Assembly (NCBI RefSeq): GCF_027595985.1
Contig: NC_073302.1
Location: 212,491,189-212,555,188 of the forward strand
DNA: 64,000 bases
From: Sorex araneus
Lineage: Eukaryota > Chordata > Mammalia > Eulipotyphla > Soricidae
Direction: 5' to 3'
Part shown: one piece after another, positions 34,230-46,501 of the stretch
Layout: each line of letters starts with the position of its first letter
Numbering within the stretch: the first letter of the stretch is position 1
Program-made: the position numbers and the translations under genes
Notes under the pieces: generated by a model
Seen by the model: the letters and a program-made list of their open reading frames with translations, nothing else
What the model was told of the DNA's origin: nothing
Databases searched by the model: none

Positions 34230-34922
34230 CCAGAACAACTTATCTAGAACAACTTTTGCTAATCTAAGTTCTGCAAAACACTCTGTGATATGCTTCACAA
34301 AAATCGATTTCAGAGTAAAATAAGTTTTGCGGAAAATTACATTCCATTTTTCTTCTTAGAAGTTTACATGACATGGTAGCACAGTAAAGGCTCTGAGAAG
34401 CTCAGCAGGAAACATTCCTGTAAACTCTATTTAACTCATGTCTTTTCTAATTTATTAGAAAGTCATGTCTTTGCTCCCCCACCCCAACAGGGATGTGTAT
34501 TAGAAAATGTTGCTCTAGTACACTTTGCTAAAGGTTCATTAAAGAAGTCTGAGTGTACTACAGATTTCACCTTCCAGTGTCACCCTGGCTTGGGAAATCT
34601 ACAGCAGCTAACGTAAATAGGTCACATTGTGGTTGCTTCAAGCAAGTTCCTTTCCTCTTGTAAGGTTTAGATCTTATCAAGTCTTAACCTCTGTGACAGT
34701 GTGACAAATCCCGAGCTATAATTTAACCAATTTTCAGCAAATAAATGAAACAAACATAACTTCTATGACAAAATAAAGGTCAAAACGTAAAAAGAACCTG
34801 TCTGAATGAGAATGGAGGAACAAAGGAATAGTTGTGTTATAGAGGAAGTGAGGGGGGTGGCAGACATTCTCATTTTCCTAGAAATTGCCCATCATATAGC
34901 AAAAACAGTGGAGGAGCAGGGA

Positions 34923-35176
34923 TACTATATATATGTATATATACATAGATGTGTGTATATATACATATATATACAAAGTAAAATTTAACTTTATACATAT
35001 ATGTATATGTATATATACACACATATATGTGTATATATACATATGTATATATACACACATATATGTGTGTATATGTATATATACACATATATGTATATGT
35101 ATATATACACACATATATGTATATGTATATATACACACACATATATATATGTGTGTATATATACATATATATATAT
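34923..35176. repeat. AT-rich TATATG/TATACA/CACACA microsatellite
   Basis: About 250 bp built from atatatgtat, atatacacac and acatatatgt words on a six-base rhythm, interrupted once by 'caaagtaaaatttaacttt'. The words are self-complementary, so both strands give long Tyr/Ile-rich open frames (up to 152 codons) that are artefacts. Confidence 0.95.
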
Positions 35177-36504
35177 TCTAGGTAGTGTTGGGTTGAGTGG
35201 TTGAGGTTGCTATCTCGGAGACAGAGGTTGCAGCAGCGAACTTCCATTGTACCCATTACTGCTGCTGATTCCATTCTAGAATCAGTCCACAGAAGTGAAG
35301 CTGTGTATGTGGTAAAGAGCTGCAACACTCAAGACATCTGGTGGTTAGCATGCTAATCTTACCATACATAAGAATCTGAAATTAGTCAGCTCAGCTGCAC
35401 CAGTTGAAAATCAATGTGCAGTGAACTGGTAAGTAGACATGAAGGTGCAAAATATTTAAATTTTTATAGCAATATTTTAGAATTTCTCTACGTATTTATT
35501 TTAACCATTGATTAATAAGAAATACATTATAGAAAATAATACTCCATTCTAAATTTATAAAAAACTAGAAGTTTGGTACCTGTGAAGCTTGACTAATAGA
35601 AAAGAATATTCAGGCTGAAACTCATTGAAAAAAAAAGTTATTTATTAATACTGCTTACTTTATAAAGCCTGGCAAAAATAATTAAGATTTAAAAAAAAAT
35701 TGTTCACAAAATGCCACTTGATATATACATTGCCAAAGCAACTATTGAACCACAAAGTAAAATTTAAGTTTATAAAATCTTGTGAAATGGGTAAGAATTC
35801 ATGTTCTGCCAAGAGCTGAAAAAGTGATATACAGTTTACAGCATAAAAAGGGGAGGAAATGCCAGAGTTACTTTTTGTTGGGCCCAAATGGAAGGAGCAA
35901 TGATCCATCAATTTAAGATTATTTTAGGAGCAATCTATAATCCAGTGCTACAGATGTTGGACCCCACACAAAAAAATCCTCAGTCTGTGCCGGGTAAGTT
36001 TTTCCAAAAGTGAGTTAAATTGCTAACTCAAAGAATTTCTTAGTTGCTTAAAATCACAGCCAAATGACTCAAACTGAAAGAGAGCCTTACTATAAAATTC
36101 AAAATTAATGCTGAATTAAGAAGACCAAAGCATTTAATAATAGCCCATCTCTGAAGAGATAATGTGAATGCAAACTTCCTTTTAAGTTTATGCTTTGCTG
36201 TTACCATAGTGATTTGTAAAAGAAGTTGAAAGCCACATAACTGCCTGCAGGATAACTCTCCTTATGGACATGTATTAAAAAGCTGTTTCCTTTTCTATCC
36301 CAGGAATGCTGTGATTTTCCAACACACACACACCTCTAGTTCAGTTTAATTTAAAACAAATAAGTACAATGGTAAATGTATTCCTTCCACCAGGTATTTG
36401 CAAAAGATACCACTTTGACCACTTCAAAGAGAGGCTGTTTAAAACATGATACTTTTTCAATGTGCTCACCTGGTATTCTCATGTGCTAAAACTATTAATT
36501 ATTT
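35177..36504. other. Intronic sequence without recognised features
   Basis: AT-rich. A (CA)n of six units occurs near 36322-36333. Nothing coding. Confidence 0.5.
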
Positions 36505-36582
36505 TTGCAGTGCTGGGAGTTCAACACAGGGTCTTACACATGCAAGGCAAGTAATTTACTGCTAATCACCAATCCTGCCCTT
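36505..36582 (-). repeat. SINE fragment
   Basis: Antisense piece 'gtgctgggagttcaacacag', 'acatgcaaggcaagtaattt', 'accaatcctgccc' covers the B-box half of the tRNA head only. Confidence 0.7.
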
Positions 36583-36730
36583 ACTAAAACTGCTCTGAAG
36601 GACATCCACCATCACCGTATTCTAGCCTACACTTATGCTACATAAACTATAGTGCTGTTTATGTTGGAATTTTTTATGAATCATGGAACTTGGAAGAGAT
36701 TGCACCTTCTTTAAAGCCATGGCTGTATGT

Positions 36731-36932
36731 ATCACTGTATCACTGTCATCCTGTTGATCATTGATTTGCTCGAGTGGGCACCAGTAATGTCTCCTTTTCT
36801 CCTAGCCCTGAGATTTTAGCAGCCTTTCTTTACTCGTTCTTCCCAGTGGTGCCGCATTGGAGGCTCTTTTAGGATTAGGGGAATGAGACCCATCATTGTT
36901 ACTGTACCTGGCATATTAAATACGCCAAGGCT
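36731..36932 (-). repeat. Type III SINE fragment
   Basis: Has the type II tail ('atcactgtcatcctgttgat', 'gggcaccagtaatgtctcc') followed by the extra block 'ccctgagattttagcagcc' and 'ggggaatgagaccca' also seen at 2555-2640. It stops before the tRNA head. This second copy shows the extra block is a real subfamily feature. Confidence 0.8.
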
Positions 36933-37079
36933 CTGTTCTGCCTGAACAATGAACATAGGAATGCAAATTCATATATTATATTGAGGAAAACATAGTTCTT
37001 CAATCTAGGGGAATTTTCAATACTTGAATGCCCCTGCCACAGGACAAACAAATATAAAGAAAAATAAATAAAGCGGGAC

Positions 37080-37560
37080 TACAACAAATTAAGAAACTTC
37101 TGCAGGGGAACTTCCGGTGGCATGAGTAGAGTGTGGTCTGAGTTTGAGTTTTTTTCCCTGTAAAAGATTGCTTCAATCTTGTGGAGTAAGTGGAATAGGA
37201 AAATGCAGGCTGAAAAAAGAATAAAGAATGTCCCATAGCAGGAACTCAGCAAACTTACACGTATTCTTAAACTAGATACTGATGATTTAATGAAAGACGT
37301 TCTAGAGATAGTAACTATGGTGGTACCACAAAGTTGCCAAAATGATTAAATGTGCAGTAAAAGATGAAAAAGATGACATGGAAATGGAGATTCATGGTAA
37401 GAGAAACGAAAAGGATCTTCTAGACCAGCATGGACAGTACCCTAGATGGATGAACCAGAGGCAGAAGACTTAAGACAAAACAAGAGAGAAAGAAAGGCAA
37501 ACACAACAAAAGCAGTTAAGGTATGGACTGAGAGTCTCTTAAAAAACTTCACAGATTTGA
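37080..37560. other. Unassigned A-rich sequence, possibly an old LINE piece
   Basis: Plus-strand purine-rich text such as 'gatgaaaaagatgacatgg' and 'gaaacgaaaaggatcttcta' has the feel of L1 or HAL1 ORF1, but frames are broken and no motif can be read with confidence. Confidence 0.25.
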
Positions 37561-37613
37561 GATAACTCAGATTTTAAAACTTTAAAACAGTTTTCAAATA
37601 TAAAAATCTTGTT

Positions 37614-37765
37614 TTGGGGGTCAGAGATAGCACAATGAGTAGGGTATTTGCCTCGCATATGATTGAACCGGGTTCAATTCTGGGTACCCCATCTGGTTCC
37701 AGGAACCTTCCAGGAGTGATCCCTGAGCACAGCTGGATGTGGCACACACATACACACAGAGAAAA
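37614..37765 (+). repeat. Type I SINE
   Basis: 'cagagatagcacaatgagta', 'gaaccgggttcaattctggg', 'taccccatctggttccagg', 'gagcacagctggatgtggc'. Some 30 bases of the body are lost. Confidence 0.85.
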
Positions 37766-37926
37766 GTGCTTGGCTCTTGGGTTCAGGAGAGTACAAATTT
37801 TAAGGTGCATGTCTAGTATATAGCCATGACCCTGGTTTTAATCCTGGAACCACATATGGTGGTCTCTCTACTTCCCAGTAAGGCCAGGTGTGATCCCTGG
37901 GCAATACCAGATGTGTCCCAGTCCCC
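37766..37926 (+). repeat. Degenerate older SINE
   Basis: Directly follows the previous SINE: 'gaccctggttttaatcctgg', 'aaccacatatggtggtctct', 'gccaggtgtgatccctggg'. Confidence 0.65.
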
Positions 37927-38504
37927 ATTGTGGATCTTGCATGTGCATCTTTTTAATGATGTTTTTGAGCTTTGATGTCCTTTAATTTAAGTGCAAATAT
38001 CTTTTCTTTCATATACTTTTAAGGCTTCCAATAGTAGAAAAAGACCAAATTCATTAGTTAATGTATATTTTTACTCTCAAATTTCTAGATGGAATATTAA
38101 TGTATGCAAATCAATGTGATTTATATTACAGGTTGTAGAACATCCTAAGAACATTTTTATGTTCACTTTGTTATGTAACCTATGTTTTTCAGCATGTATT
38201 TTATTTATGGAACATGTATCATTATTATTATTGCTGTATGTATATTCATTTTTTTTCAAATATTGTAAAAGCAGAAGAGCATTCAAAGACATATTCTATT
38301 TAATATGAATGTATATCAAAGTGGCTCTTCACTGGTAAACTAACTGTTAAACTTTCTATTTTACATTTAAACGACAGATCAATACTGGTAAGGCTGGCAG
38401 GATCACTTAGCATTTCCCAAGTAAGTTAACCAGTATGATCCTAAATTTCAATTATTGAAGTATTCTGATATTTTTGCTTTTAAAATACCCTGGAGGGGTG
38501 GAGG

Positions 38505-38690
38505 AAGTTATCCAGCTTATACTGATTATAATTTATAGGGCTAGTTAAGGTGCTTACTTGGCCTGTGGTATACCTTGATTCTCTTCCTATCATGACCTGG
38601 ACTCCCAACCTATAGGTAGCTCTGAGGCCTCCAAGCACTCTGTGATGGCTTGGTTCGAACCCTGGCACCAAGGGCCCAAGTAATACCACC
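38505..38690 (+). repeat. Degenerate older SINE
   Basis: Head-like 'gggctagttaaggtgcttac' with 'ttgattctcttcc', body 'ctgaggcctccaagcactc' and a final 'ggttcgaaccctggcacc'. Order is irregular, so it may be two nested fragments. Confidence 0.45.
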
Positions 38691-39049
38691 TTATTATGTG
38701 TTAATTTTGAACCGCCAATCCCCTGATAACTTTTTGGAGACTACCACAAAATAATAACTTTTAAGTCATATGTGTGTAATTCTTTCAAAACTCATTTTGG
38801 ATAATGAGTTTATATGTAGTTTTGTATTTTTAACTCACATTCCTATTCATTGCACTTATTAAATAATCTTTTTCACTCATTTCAATGAAGTACAATGAAA
38901 CATTTCACTTATGTGCTATTTCATAATTTTATTGATTGGACTTTATGGAGATATCTTTAAGGATCTTTAAAACAATAATTAGAATATTCATGTAAAAATA
39001 TTAATAGCCCACAGGCTTCATATGTCTCATATCTGGTGGGATTATATAT

Positions 39050-39392
39050 TGTCTGAGGTGACAATAATCACAGAACAAAGAGTGTTGTGCTGAATGAAGC
39101 TAATCAGAAGAGAGGGACAGATACAGAAAGATCCCTTCCATCTGTGGGATATAAGGAAATATAATAGAAACAACAAATGGCCAAAGGTAAAGGAAATGAG
39201 AACTAGTCTACAGAACTGAGCTTACTGAGGGCAGGAAATCAAGGTGCAGGCACAAAACTAGGGGTGTGTAGGAGGGTACACTGAGGCAATGCTGAAAGGA
39301 AGTGGACACTTGTGTGGTGTTGGAATATTGTATGTATGAAAACCAATTATTAACAGCAGTGTAAATCATGGTTCAACCAATAAAAAAATCAT
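39050..39392 (+). repeat. L1 3' end
   Basis: 'gtgctgaatgaagctaatca', 'gaagagagggacagatacag' and 'ccatctgtgggatataagg' match the end of L1 ORF2 and following UTR in sense. It then runs through a G/A-rich UTR to a tail '...catggttcaaccaataaaa'. Truncated and diverged. Confidence 0.7.
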
Positions 39393-39654
39393 TGTCAAAC
39401 TCTTACATAATACCTAATACCAAAATGAATATAACAGTGGTAATCATTTGTTAAATGTTATGTTCTGATCACTGTGTTTCAAATATATCACTACAACAAA
39501 GGCATGTTTAAAATTGCTTTAATCTCTTTTCAGAAATAAAATAGGTACTATTTTAAATTTTATTCTTGTGAAGATTATATTACAAAAAATATTAAAAATT
39601 TCAATAGTAGTGACTAAAGCACCCACTGGCTATCATAATCAGTTACTCAATGTA

Positions 39655-40150
39655 ACAAACATTCATAAAAATCTGTTGATCACCCTACTATCTACTACAT
39701 CTTAAACTCTATTCTGGATGTTGGGGATAGTGCTGTGATTGAAATAGACAGTGACCTTGTCTATTTGAAGTTTCAATTTAGTGTGAGAACCATACCATAA
39801 ACAATAAACTAATAAGTATATAATGTGATTCCAGGCACTAATTTATTTCAATAAAATCTAAAAGGAGTCCAGAGACTCCATGAAACAGAAAAGTCCCAAT
39901 CACCTGGATTTTATAACCAGAGAATGTTTACTTAGTATGGGTGGGACGATATAATAAACTCTCATGAGGAGAAAGAGATTAGAAGTACTGGGGATAGTAG
40001 TCAGGGTGTTTAGAAAGTCTTCTCTAAGGAGGGGACACTTTGAAATGCATCTGATTATTTGCATATACCAGCTGGGTAAGAATTCCAGCTTTGGAGAGGC
40101 ATTTTTGATCAGCACTATTGGGAGAGTTGAGAGTATGTGGCTGACATCAG
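39655..40150 (-). repeat. L2 3' half, antisense
   Basis: Plus-strand order: 'ctattctggatgttggggat', 'gaaatagacagtgaccttgt', 'ataaacaataaactaataag', 'gggtgtttagaaagtcttct', 'ctaaggaggggacactttga', 'agctgggtaagaattccagc'. This is the classic antisense reading of the L2 3' region, and it is the longest L2 relic in the window. Confidence 0.7.
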
Positions 40151-40497
40151 GTGGTTTGAAGCAAAGGATGGTGGTAAACCTTTCCGAATATCCCTCTGCA
40201 GGGAAGAATTACCCACCTCAACATGTCAATAGCTGCTGTTGAGAAACCTTGCCTCATGCTGAAATAGGAATGCTCAAGCTTCTCAAACTACACTATTCAA
40301 GAGAGTCATTTAGAAGAAGCTGTGTTGAAATATTTGTTCGAGTTCTACCCTTAGATTCCAGATTCAGTAAGTCTGAACATAGACTTGAGAATATTCACTC
40401 CTCACAAATTCCCAGGGGATGACTCTGATGGTCGGGTGCCCACACTTGTAGAATTCACAATTCACAATAAGTTTTGGCTCTTTCCTCTGCTGTCACC

Positions 40498-40541
40498 TCT
40501 TCTCTCTCTCTCACACACACACACTCTCTCTCTCTCTCACT
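40498..40541. repeat. CT/CA simple repeat
   Basis: tctctctctctcacacacac followed by another (CT)n run. Confidence 0.9.
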
Positions 40542-40547
40542 AATAAT

Positions 40548-40715
40548 GGTGGTGATGTTTGGGCCACACCAGGCTGTGCTCAGGGCTTACACCTGTCTCA
40601 GTGCTCAAAGATTAATACTGGCAAGGCTGGCAGGACCATATGTTGGGGCAGGGACCAAACCTAGACCAGTTACATACAAGGCAAGTGCCTTATCCACTAT
40701 ACTCTCTGACCCCTT
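40548..40715 (-). repeat. Degenerate type I-like SINE
   Basis: Antisense blocks 'tttgggccacaccaggctgt', 'gctcagggcttacacctgtc', 'acatacaaggcaagtgcct', 'tatactctctgacccc'. Confidence 0.75.
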
Positions 40716-40757
40716 TGCTCTCTTCTTAAAATATAGCAAGTTGGAAAGACCACTAAT

Positions 40758-41310
40758 CTTTTTTAAATTTTATTGAATCACCATGAGATAGTTACAAGCT
40801 TTCATGTTTGGGTTATAGTCACAAAATGATCAAACACCCATCCCTCCACCAGGGCACATTCCCCACCACCAATATTCCCAGTATACCTCCCTTTCCCACC
40901 CTTCCCCTGCCTCCACGGCAGACCATATTCCCCATGCTCTCTCTCTACGTTTGGGCATTATGGCTTGCAACACAGACACTGAGAGGTCATGTTTGGTCCA
41001 TTATCTACTTTTGGCACGCATCTCCCATCCCAACTGGTTCCTACCGCCATCATTTTCTTAGTGATCCCTTCTCTATTCCATCTGCCTTCTTCCCTCTGCT
41101 CATTAAGCAGGCTTCCAGCTATGGAGCAATCCTCCTGGCCCTTGTATCTAGTGTCCTTGGGTGTCAAACTCATGTGATGTTATTCTATACACCATAAATG
41201 AGAGCAGTCCTTCTGTGTCTCTCCCTCTCTTTCTGACTCATTTCACTTCGCATGACACTCTCCATGTCTATCCATTTATAAGCAAATTTCATTCATTTCT
41301 CTTGACCAGC
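40758..41310 (-). mobile_element. 5'-truncated L1 (mostly 3' UTR)
   Basis: Closely parallels 21500-21990: 'attgaatcaccatgagatag', 'gttacaagctttcatgtttg', 'ctttcccacccttcccctgc', 'ggtcatgtttggtccattat'. The ORF2 end lies near 41183, with about 40 further codons. It belongs to the same L1 subfamily as the 21480 copy. Confidence 0.85.
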
Positions 41311-42149
41311 TTTTTTCTTGAGTATATGTCATTTTGTTAGTTGCTTGTTTGTTTGATTCATTTTATTCTGTATAGGAAATGCAGAGTTGTTTTTTAAAGT
41401 ACTAATCAAATGTATCTAGAGTGAAAAAAGTAGAAACCTCCCAGTTTTCTAGTCAGATTACTTCATAATAACTTAATTAACAGATGGGTGTTCCTTATGG
41501 ATGTTTTCTATCTTTCCATCTACCTATCTTTATACATATACATATATATTTCTTTTCAAAAAGAATGAGATGAAAATTTATGATAAGCTACAATTTGCTT
41601 TTTCCCCTTAACTATATCTCATGGGCATCTTTCCAAGTCAGTACATATAAAAATACCTCATTCTTTTAAAAAAAAATTTTACATGTAAAGTATGGAAATA
41701 CCTTAATTTATTTAACCATTTTTTTGGTTGGTGGTCTTTTACATTGCTTCTGTTTCCTTGCTATTTAAGATAATATTATAATAAATATTTCTGGGTGTAT
41801 TCGCTTGTGAGATTTTTAATGTACTAAAATATGTTTTATTAATTTTTGTTACATTTACTTGCCACACAATTTCTGCTCCTTAACTTATATATAGGTATTT
41901 GGAGTATGAATTCTGAAATTTATACTTTTTTAAATTATAAGCTTTATCTACTTAAAGTAGGTCAAAAGATACATGTTTTATCTAGTCTAAAAATAATTTT
42001 ATTTTCTGACCTAATACCTTATTCTGATTAAACATATTTTAATTTGTGAATTATAACAATTATAACAATTATAAAAATTTGTTGTTATAAAACTAGCTAA
42101 TTTTCCAAATAACATTTGATCCATAAAGTCTATTCACTGGTTTGTGATA
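41311..42149. other. Intronic AT-rich sequence
   Basis: Very AT-rich with a threefold 'aattataac' tandem at 42050-42075. The phrase 'tatctcatgggcatctttcc' with 'aatacctcattcttttaaaa' and 'gctatttaagataatattataataaa' resembles an antisense old L1 end but is not secure. Confidence 0.4.
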
Positions 42150-42161
42150 CTGTTTTTCTTT

Positions 42162-42333
42162 CTTTCTTTTTATTTTTTTGCTTTTTGGATCACACCCGGT
42201 GATGCTCAGGGGTTACTTCTGGTTCTTCACTCAGAAATTATCCCTGGTGGTGTTCAGGGGGCCATATGGAATGCTGGGAATTAAACCTGGGTCGGCCACA
42301 TGCAAGGCAAATGCCCTAACCATCGCTCCAGCC
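42162..42333 (-). repeat. Type I SINE
   Basis: Antisense: 'gctttttggatcacacccgg', 'gggggccatatggaatgctg', 'gaattaaacctgggtcggcc', 'catcgctccagccc'. Target duplication ctgtttttcttt at 42150-42161 and 42334-42345 (low complexity). Confidence 0.92.
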
Positions 42334-42357
42334 CCTGTTTTTCTTTTTTTTTAAAAA

Positions 42358-42482
42358 AATGTTTGGAGCACACCTTACTATGCTCAGTGCTTATTCCAGG
42401 CCGTAATCAGAGGACCACGTAAAGCAAAGGGGGTTAGCTTGTAAAGCAAGTTCTTTACCACCTAAAATATCTTCCTCATCCC
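42358..42482 (-). repeat. Degenerate older SINE
   Basis: Antisense blocks 'gtttggagcacaccttacta', 'atgctcagtgcttattccag', 'gcaagttctttaccacc'. Confidence 0.5.
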
Positions 42483-43580
42483 CACACTACGTTTTAAATG
42501 TGGTTTTTTGCATTCATGGACAGAGACACTTGAACTATTCTATTTTGTCAATAATTTATGTGTATAATTATTACTTTGGTACATAAGTCATAGTAACTTT
42601 AATATATTGTGCTAGAAATATTCCTCCTTCAATTATTTTTTTCACAGATGTGAAAGAAAATGTTCCGATGAACAAAATGAAAAAGGGGAAATTATTTGAT
42701 GAAAGTCACATAGTAAAGGACAGAGCATAGATTAAACTGTCGACCTTTTTATACTGGGATATAGGTATTCATTCCACAAAAAACTAAGATTCAAGAATTG
42801 TGAATTTGAAATCAGGGATGAGGGCAAGGCTGAGGCATAAGGAAGAACTGTGAGTGAAATGAGTTGGAAAGACAGCAGGATTGACATATTTTGATTTTTT
42901 TAATCTCCTGCTTCATATCCTAGGATATATTTACATATATGAGAAGAATATTCAGGTGGAAGACAATGAAAATTGACATCCATCAGCTTTTTCTGAAGAT
43001 TCACACAGATGTTTAACTTAGAAAGCTTTCAGTTCTCATTGTGAATGGAAATGCGCCATTGAGATAATATATCAAGAATTTCAGTTTATGGTTTCCCTTA
43101 AGTGCTCTCTCTCAAGTCTTAAAATGGTTTTACCCATCACATTTGGCCATGTCATCAGTAAGAGAAATCTTAATTTTTATTCCCTGAACTTTGCTGATCT
43201 ATCAATAACCCCTGATAATATCACCATCCAGGGAGACACTGTCCTGAATTTGTGAAGAAAGACTAAGAAATAAGTTGCTTATTGGGATAATCTTTAGAAA
43301 GGAAAAAATAAGACTGTTATTATGACTAATTTAGTTTGTCTAAGAAAGCAATTTGAAACTACTATGTGCTAGTAGTAACTAGCCAGTAACTCTTTGTACA
43401 GAATATGGACGATGGATCAGCATTAAGCAAGCCAGGCAGATTAATGTGCTGATTAGAGGGTTTGTGAAAAATTCAGAAATTAAATATCTTCTTTATCATG
43501 TTTGATAAAACCAGAAAGAATACTATCAATATGCAATGTCAGGATTTCTCAATTTTTCTTTTCTTTTTTTTCTCTTACAT
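42483..43580. other. Intronic sequence without recognised features
   Basis: AT-rich, unique-looking, no coding signal. Confidence 0.5.
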
Positions 43581-43591
43581 TAGATGAAGAG

Positions 43592-43825
43592 TGATAGCAC
43601 AGTGGGTAGGGCGTTTGCCTTGCACACAGCTGACCCAGGTTTGTCTGTTCCTCTCAGAGAGCCCGACAAACTACCGAGAGTATCCCACCCACACAGCAGA
43701 GCTTGGCAAGCTACCCGTAATGTATTCAGTATGCAAAAAAACAGTATCAACAAGTCTCACAATGGAGACGTTACTGGTGCCCACTCAAACAAATCATGAA
43801 CCATGGGAGGACAGTGCTACAGTGC
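43592..43825 (+). repeat. Type II SINE
   Basis: 'tgatagcacagtgggtaggg', 'agagcccgacaaactaccga', 'tggcaagctacccgtaatgt', 'gttactggtgcccactca', tail 'ggacagtgctacagtgc'. Perfect target duplication tagatgaagag at 43581-43591 and 43826-43836. The box B region is damaged (caggtttgtctgttcc). Confidence 0.94.
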
Positions 43826-44835
43826 TAGATGAAGAGAACGGCTATTTCACTCTCTTCTGTGGGAATCTACATAAAATGTTCAGCAGTTTTCTTTAAAATT
43901 GTCTCCTTATTTAAAAGTCCCCCAGAATAACTTAAAAAAAAAAAAGAACCAGTTACAATTTGGTCACTGTTCTTCAATTGTCCATGCTTAATTTTCCTTT
44001 CTGAAAAGAAATACAGTTTTGATTTTCTTCAGTGAAATCTGGCTTTAAAAGAAACACTATACAAGTAGAGGATATCAAGGTGAATGTTCCAGCAAAACGA
44101 TGTGCTCCTACAATAAAACTCAGGGTCTTTTAAATCTGGGCATTCAAACTGAGAAAAAAAGGGTAATTAGGAAGTCATGATGACTGAATTAAAAAGTCCA
44201 AGATTTGGAATTAAATATCTATATTCTCCTTATAAATCAGTTGTTGGAATTGAGCCAGAGATTAATTTTGCCTTTATGTAAAGAATTAGAACTGTGAAAA
44301 TAGAAAAGGCTGCTATAAAATATTTCTGCCTCAAATATTTCCGTAATATTTATTTTAGAACATTTAGAAAATGCAGACAAACTAAAATTGAAAATACAAA
44401 TCTTTGAATTCCACCACTTAGCTATTATTACTATTAGTATTTTTTCTTATATACACTGAAAAAGTACTGAGAGCACCTATTAAGATTATTAAATATTTCT
44501 ATGTGTTCCAAAGATGAATTTTCTATCAGGAAGGATTCAGAGATATTTGAGATTTCTGAAACAAGAATTAGATCACAGGAGGAAGATTGATATTAAGTAT
44601 CTGGGTAAAGAACATTTAAATAGTGGGTTGGGATAATAGATTAAGGATTGAAGAATGAACTTTCTGGGAAAGTTTAATAATAATTTCAGTGGAGGTAGAA
44701 TAATAGTTTTCCTTAATATAACAATAACAAATAATAACAGGTATTTTTGCTATCCTTCCTTGTACTTAGAGGCTTTCCCCTAAATTGAATCAACAGGAGT
44801 TGAGTTATAGTAAGATGCCTAAGGAGTTTGAATTA

Positions 44836-44935
44836 AATGCATCTGACCCAGGTATGATCCCTGGTACCACATATGGGCCTCTAAACACTTCCGAAAGTCA
44901 TCTCTGAGCACGGAGCCAGGAGTATCCCTGTGAGG
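44836..44935 (+). repeat. Type I SINE fragment
   Basis: 'ctgacccaggtatgatccct', 'ggtaccacatatgggcctct', 'gagcacggagccaggagta'. Head A-box half missing. Confidence 0.7.
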
Positions 44936-46020
44936 GTCTTCTGCTATATTAGGTTATTTATCATGACTAGTAGAGGTGATATCTGAGCATGAGGGCAACA
45001 TAGAACGGTCAGTGATTAAACAGATGATAAATCTCAGTTGGGAAATCTGGCTCAGTATCGTTACCACTGGACTACTATTGCCCCAGCTATAGGTACTAGC
45101 AACAAGCATCTGCTAGGTTTGCCTTGGCTAAAGAGGGCTGCCTTATCCAACAGATTCTTGGAGACATCCTTTGGTCGATGACTGATCATGGTGGAAAAAT
45201 AAAGGCTGACCAACTTTGCTTTATCTGGAGACAATTCTGTTGGGTCAAAGATATTCCAGAGCCCCAGAGAGTTAGCCAGGCTTTGTCAGAGCAAACTCGT
45301 AGTTTGACTTCCATTTCATCCTTCTTTGGCTGGAGTTCATGGTTACCTTGTGCTAAGTCCAGTCTACAGAGGTAGCCATGAGCTAGTTTCAGTAGATATG
45401 CAACCTACGGTATTTGTATTTGGATAGAGGAGATCTGCGCTGCAGAGCTGGTCTTCTGACTGAGGATCTTACATTTCTTTCCACTCTAAAATATCTGCAT
45501 CCAGGTTTCATTTATTTAAACTGGGATATAATCTACCATGTGTAGTTTATACTTTCCAAACCTATTCTTGTCATCCTAGAGCAGAGATTCACAGTACCTG
45601 AAGCATGTTAATGGGACTTATGGAGTACTCAAAACCAATCTTTTCTTTTTTCTTAGATTCATCAGGGTACCTGTTGTGGTTGACCCGGAGTGACATCCTG
45701 ATATGATGAAGCTCTCCATGTGAGTCGTGCTGAAAGCATACACTCTCTGCTCTAGGATAAGCCTGCAGTCTGGAATCTCAGAACCTTAAACATAGTTTGG
45801 TACTATCTACCTTTGTGATCTTTGATAGGTCTTACAGGCTTCTGTGCCTCAGACGACTACTCTAGGAAGCATAGTAATGCATGGTATGGAGCTCAAGGCT
45901 TGTTTTGAAGATAAAATATGAATATGGAAGCTCTTTGTAAATCATTTAAAAATCATATTTGACAACATCATATTCTGCTATTTTATAAATGAGGAAAGAG
46001 ATTTAAACTGGCTCTCCTTA
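44936..46020. other. Intronic unassigned sequence
   Basis: An 83-codon plus frame at 45124-45375 and the slightly higher GC of 45060-45800 stand out a little, but no protein family or splice pattern was recognised. Near 45800-45860 'ctttgtgatctttgatagg' and 'cttctgtgcctcag' suggest a weak MIR remnant. Confidence 0.35.
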
Positions 46021-46172
46021 CTGGCTAGAATTTTTTTTTTAAATTTATTTATTTTTAATTAGAGAATCACCGTGAGGGTACAGTTACAGATTTATACACT
46101 TTTGTGCTTATACTTCCCTCATACAAAGTTTGGGAACCCATCCCTTCACCAGTGCCCATTCTCCGCCACCCG

Positions 46173-46232
46173 TAAACCCAGTGTCCCTCCCACCCTCCCC
46201 AATCCCATCTCCCCCCCCACCCCACCCTGCCA
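46173..46232 (-). other. G-rich polypurine tract of the L1 3' UTR (G-quadruplex candidate)
   Basis: In L1 sense the segment reads as successive G-runs, e.g. gggtggggtgggggggg followed by gggattgggg and gggtgggaggg. Four or more G3+ runs with loops of one to six bases satisfy the usual quadruplex pattern. Such tracts are typical of mammalian L1 3' UTRs. Confidence 0.8.
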
Positions 46233-46501
46233 CTGTGGCAAGGCATTCCCTTCTGTTTTCTCTCTCTAATTAGCTGTTGTGGTTTGCAATAAAGGTGTTG
46301 AGCGGCCGCTGTGCTCAGTCTCTAGCCCTCATTCAGCCCGCAACTCCCTTCCCCCACATGGCCTTCGACTACAATGTAGTTGGTGATCGCTTCTCTGAGT
46401 TGACCTTTCCCCGGAACGTGAGGCCAGCCTCGAAGCCATGGAGTCAACCTCCTGGTACTTATTTCTACAGTTCTTGGGTGTTAGTCTCCCACTCTGTTAT
46501 T

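Noticed and set aside
34870..35328. 152-codon minus-strand open frame and several overlapping frames rich in Tyr/Ile/Cys/His
   Set aside because: They are translations of the TATATG/TATACA microsatellite; period and self-complementarity explain the lack of stops.
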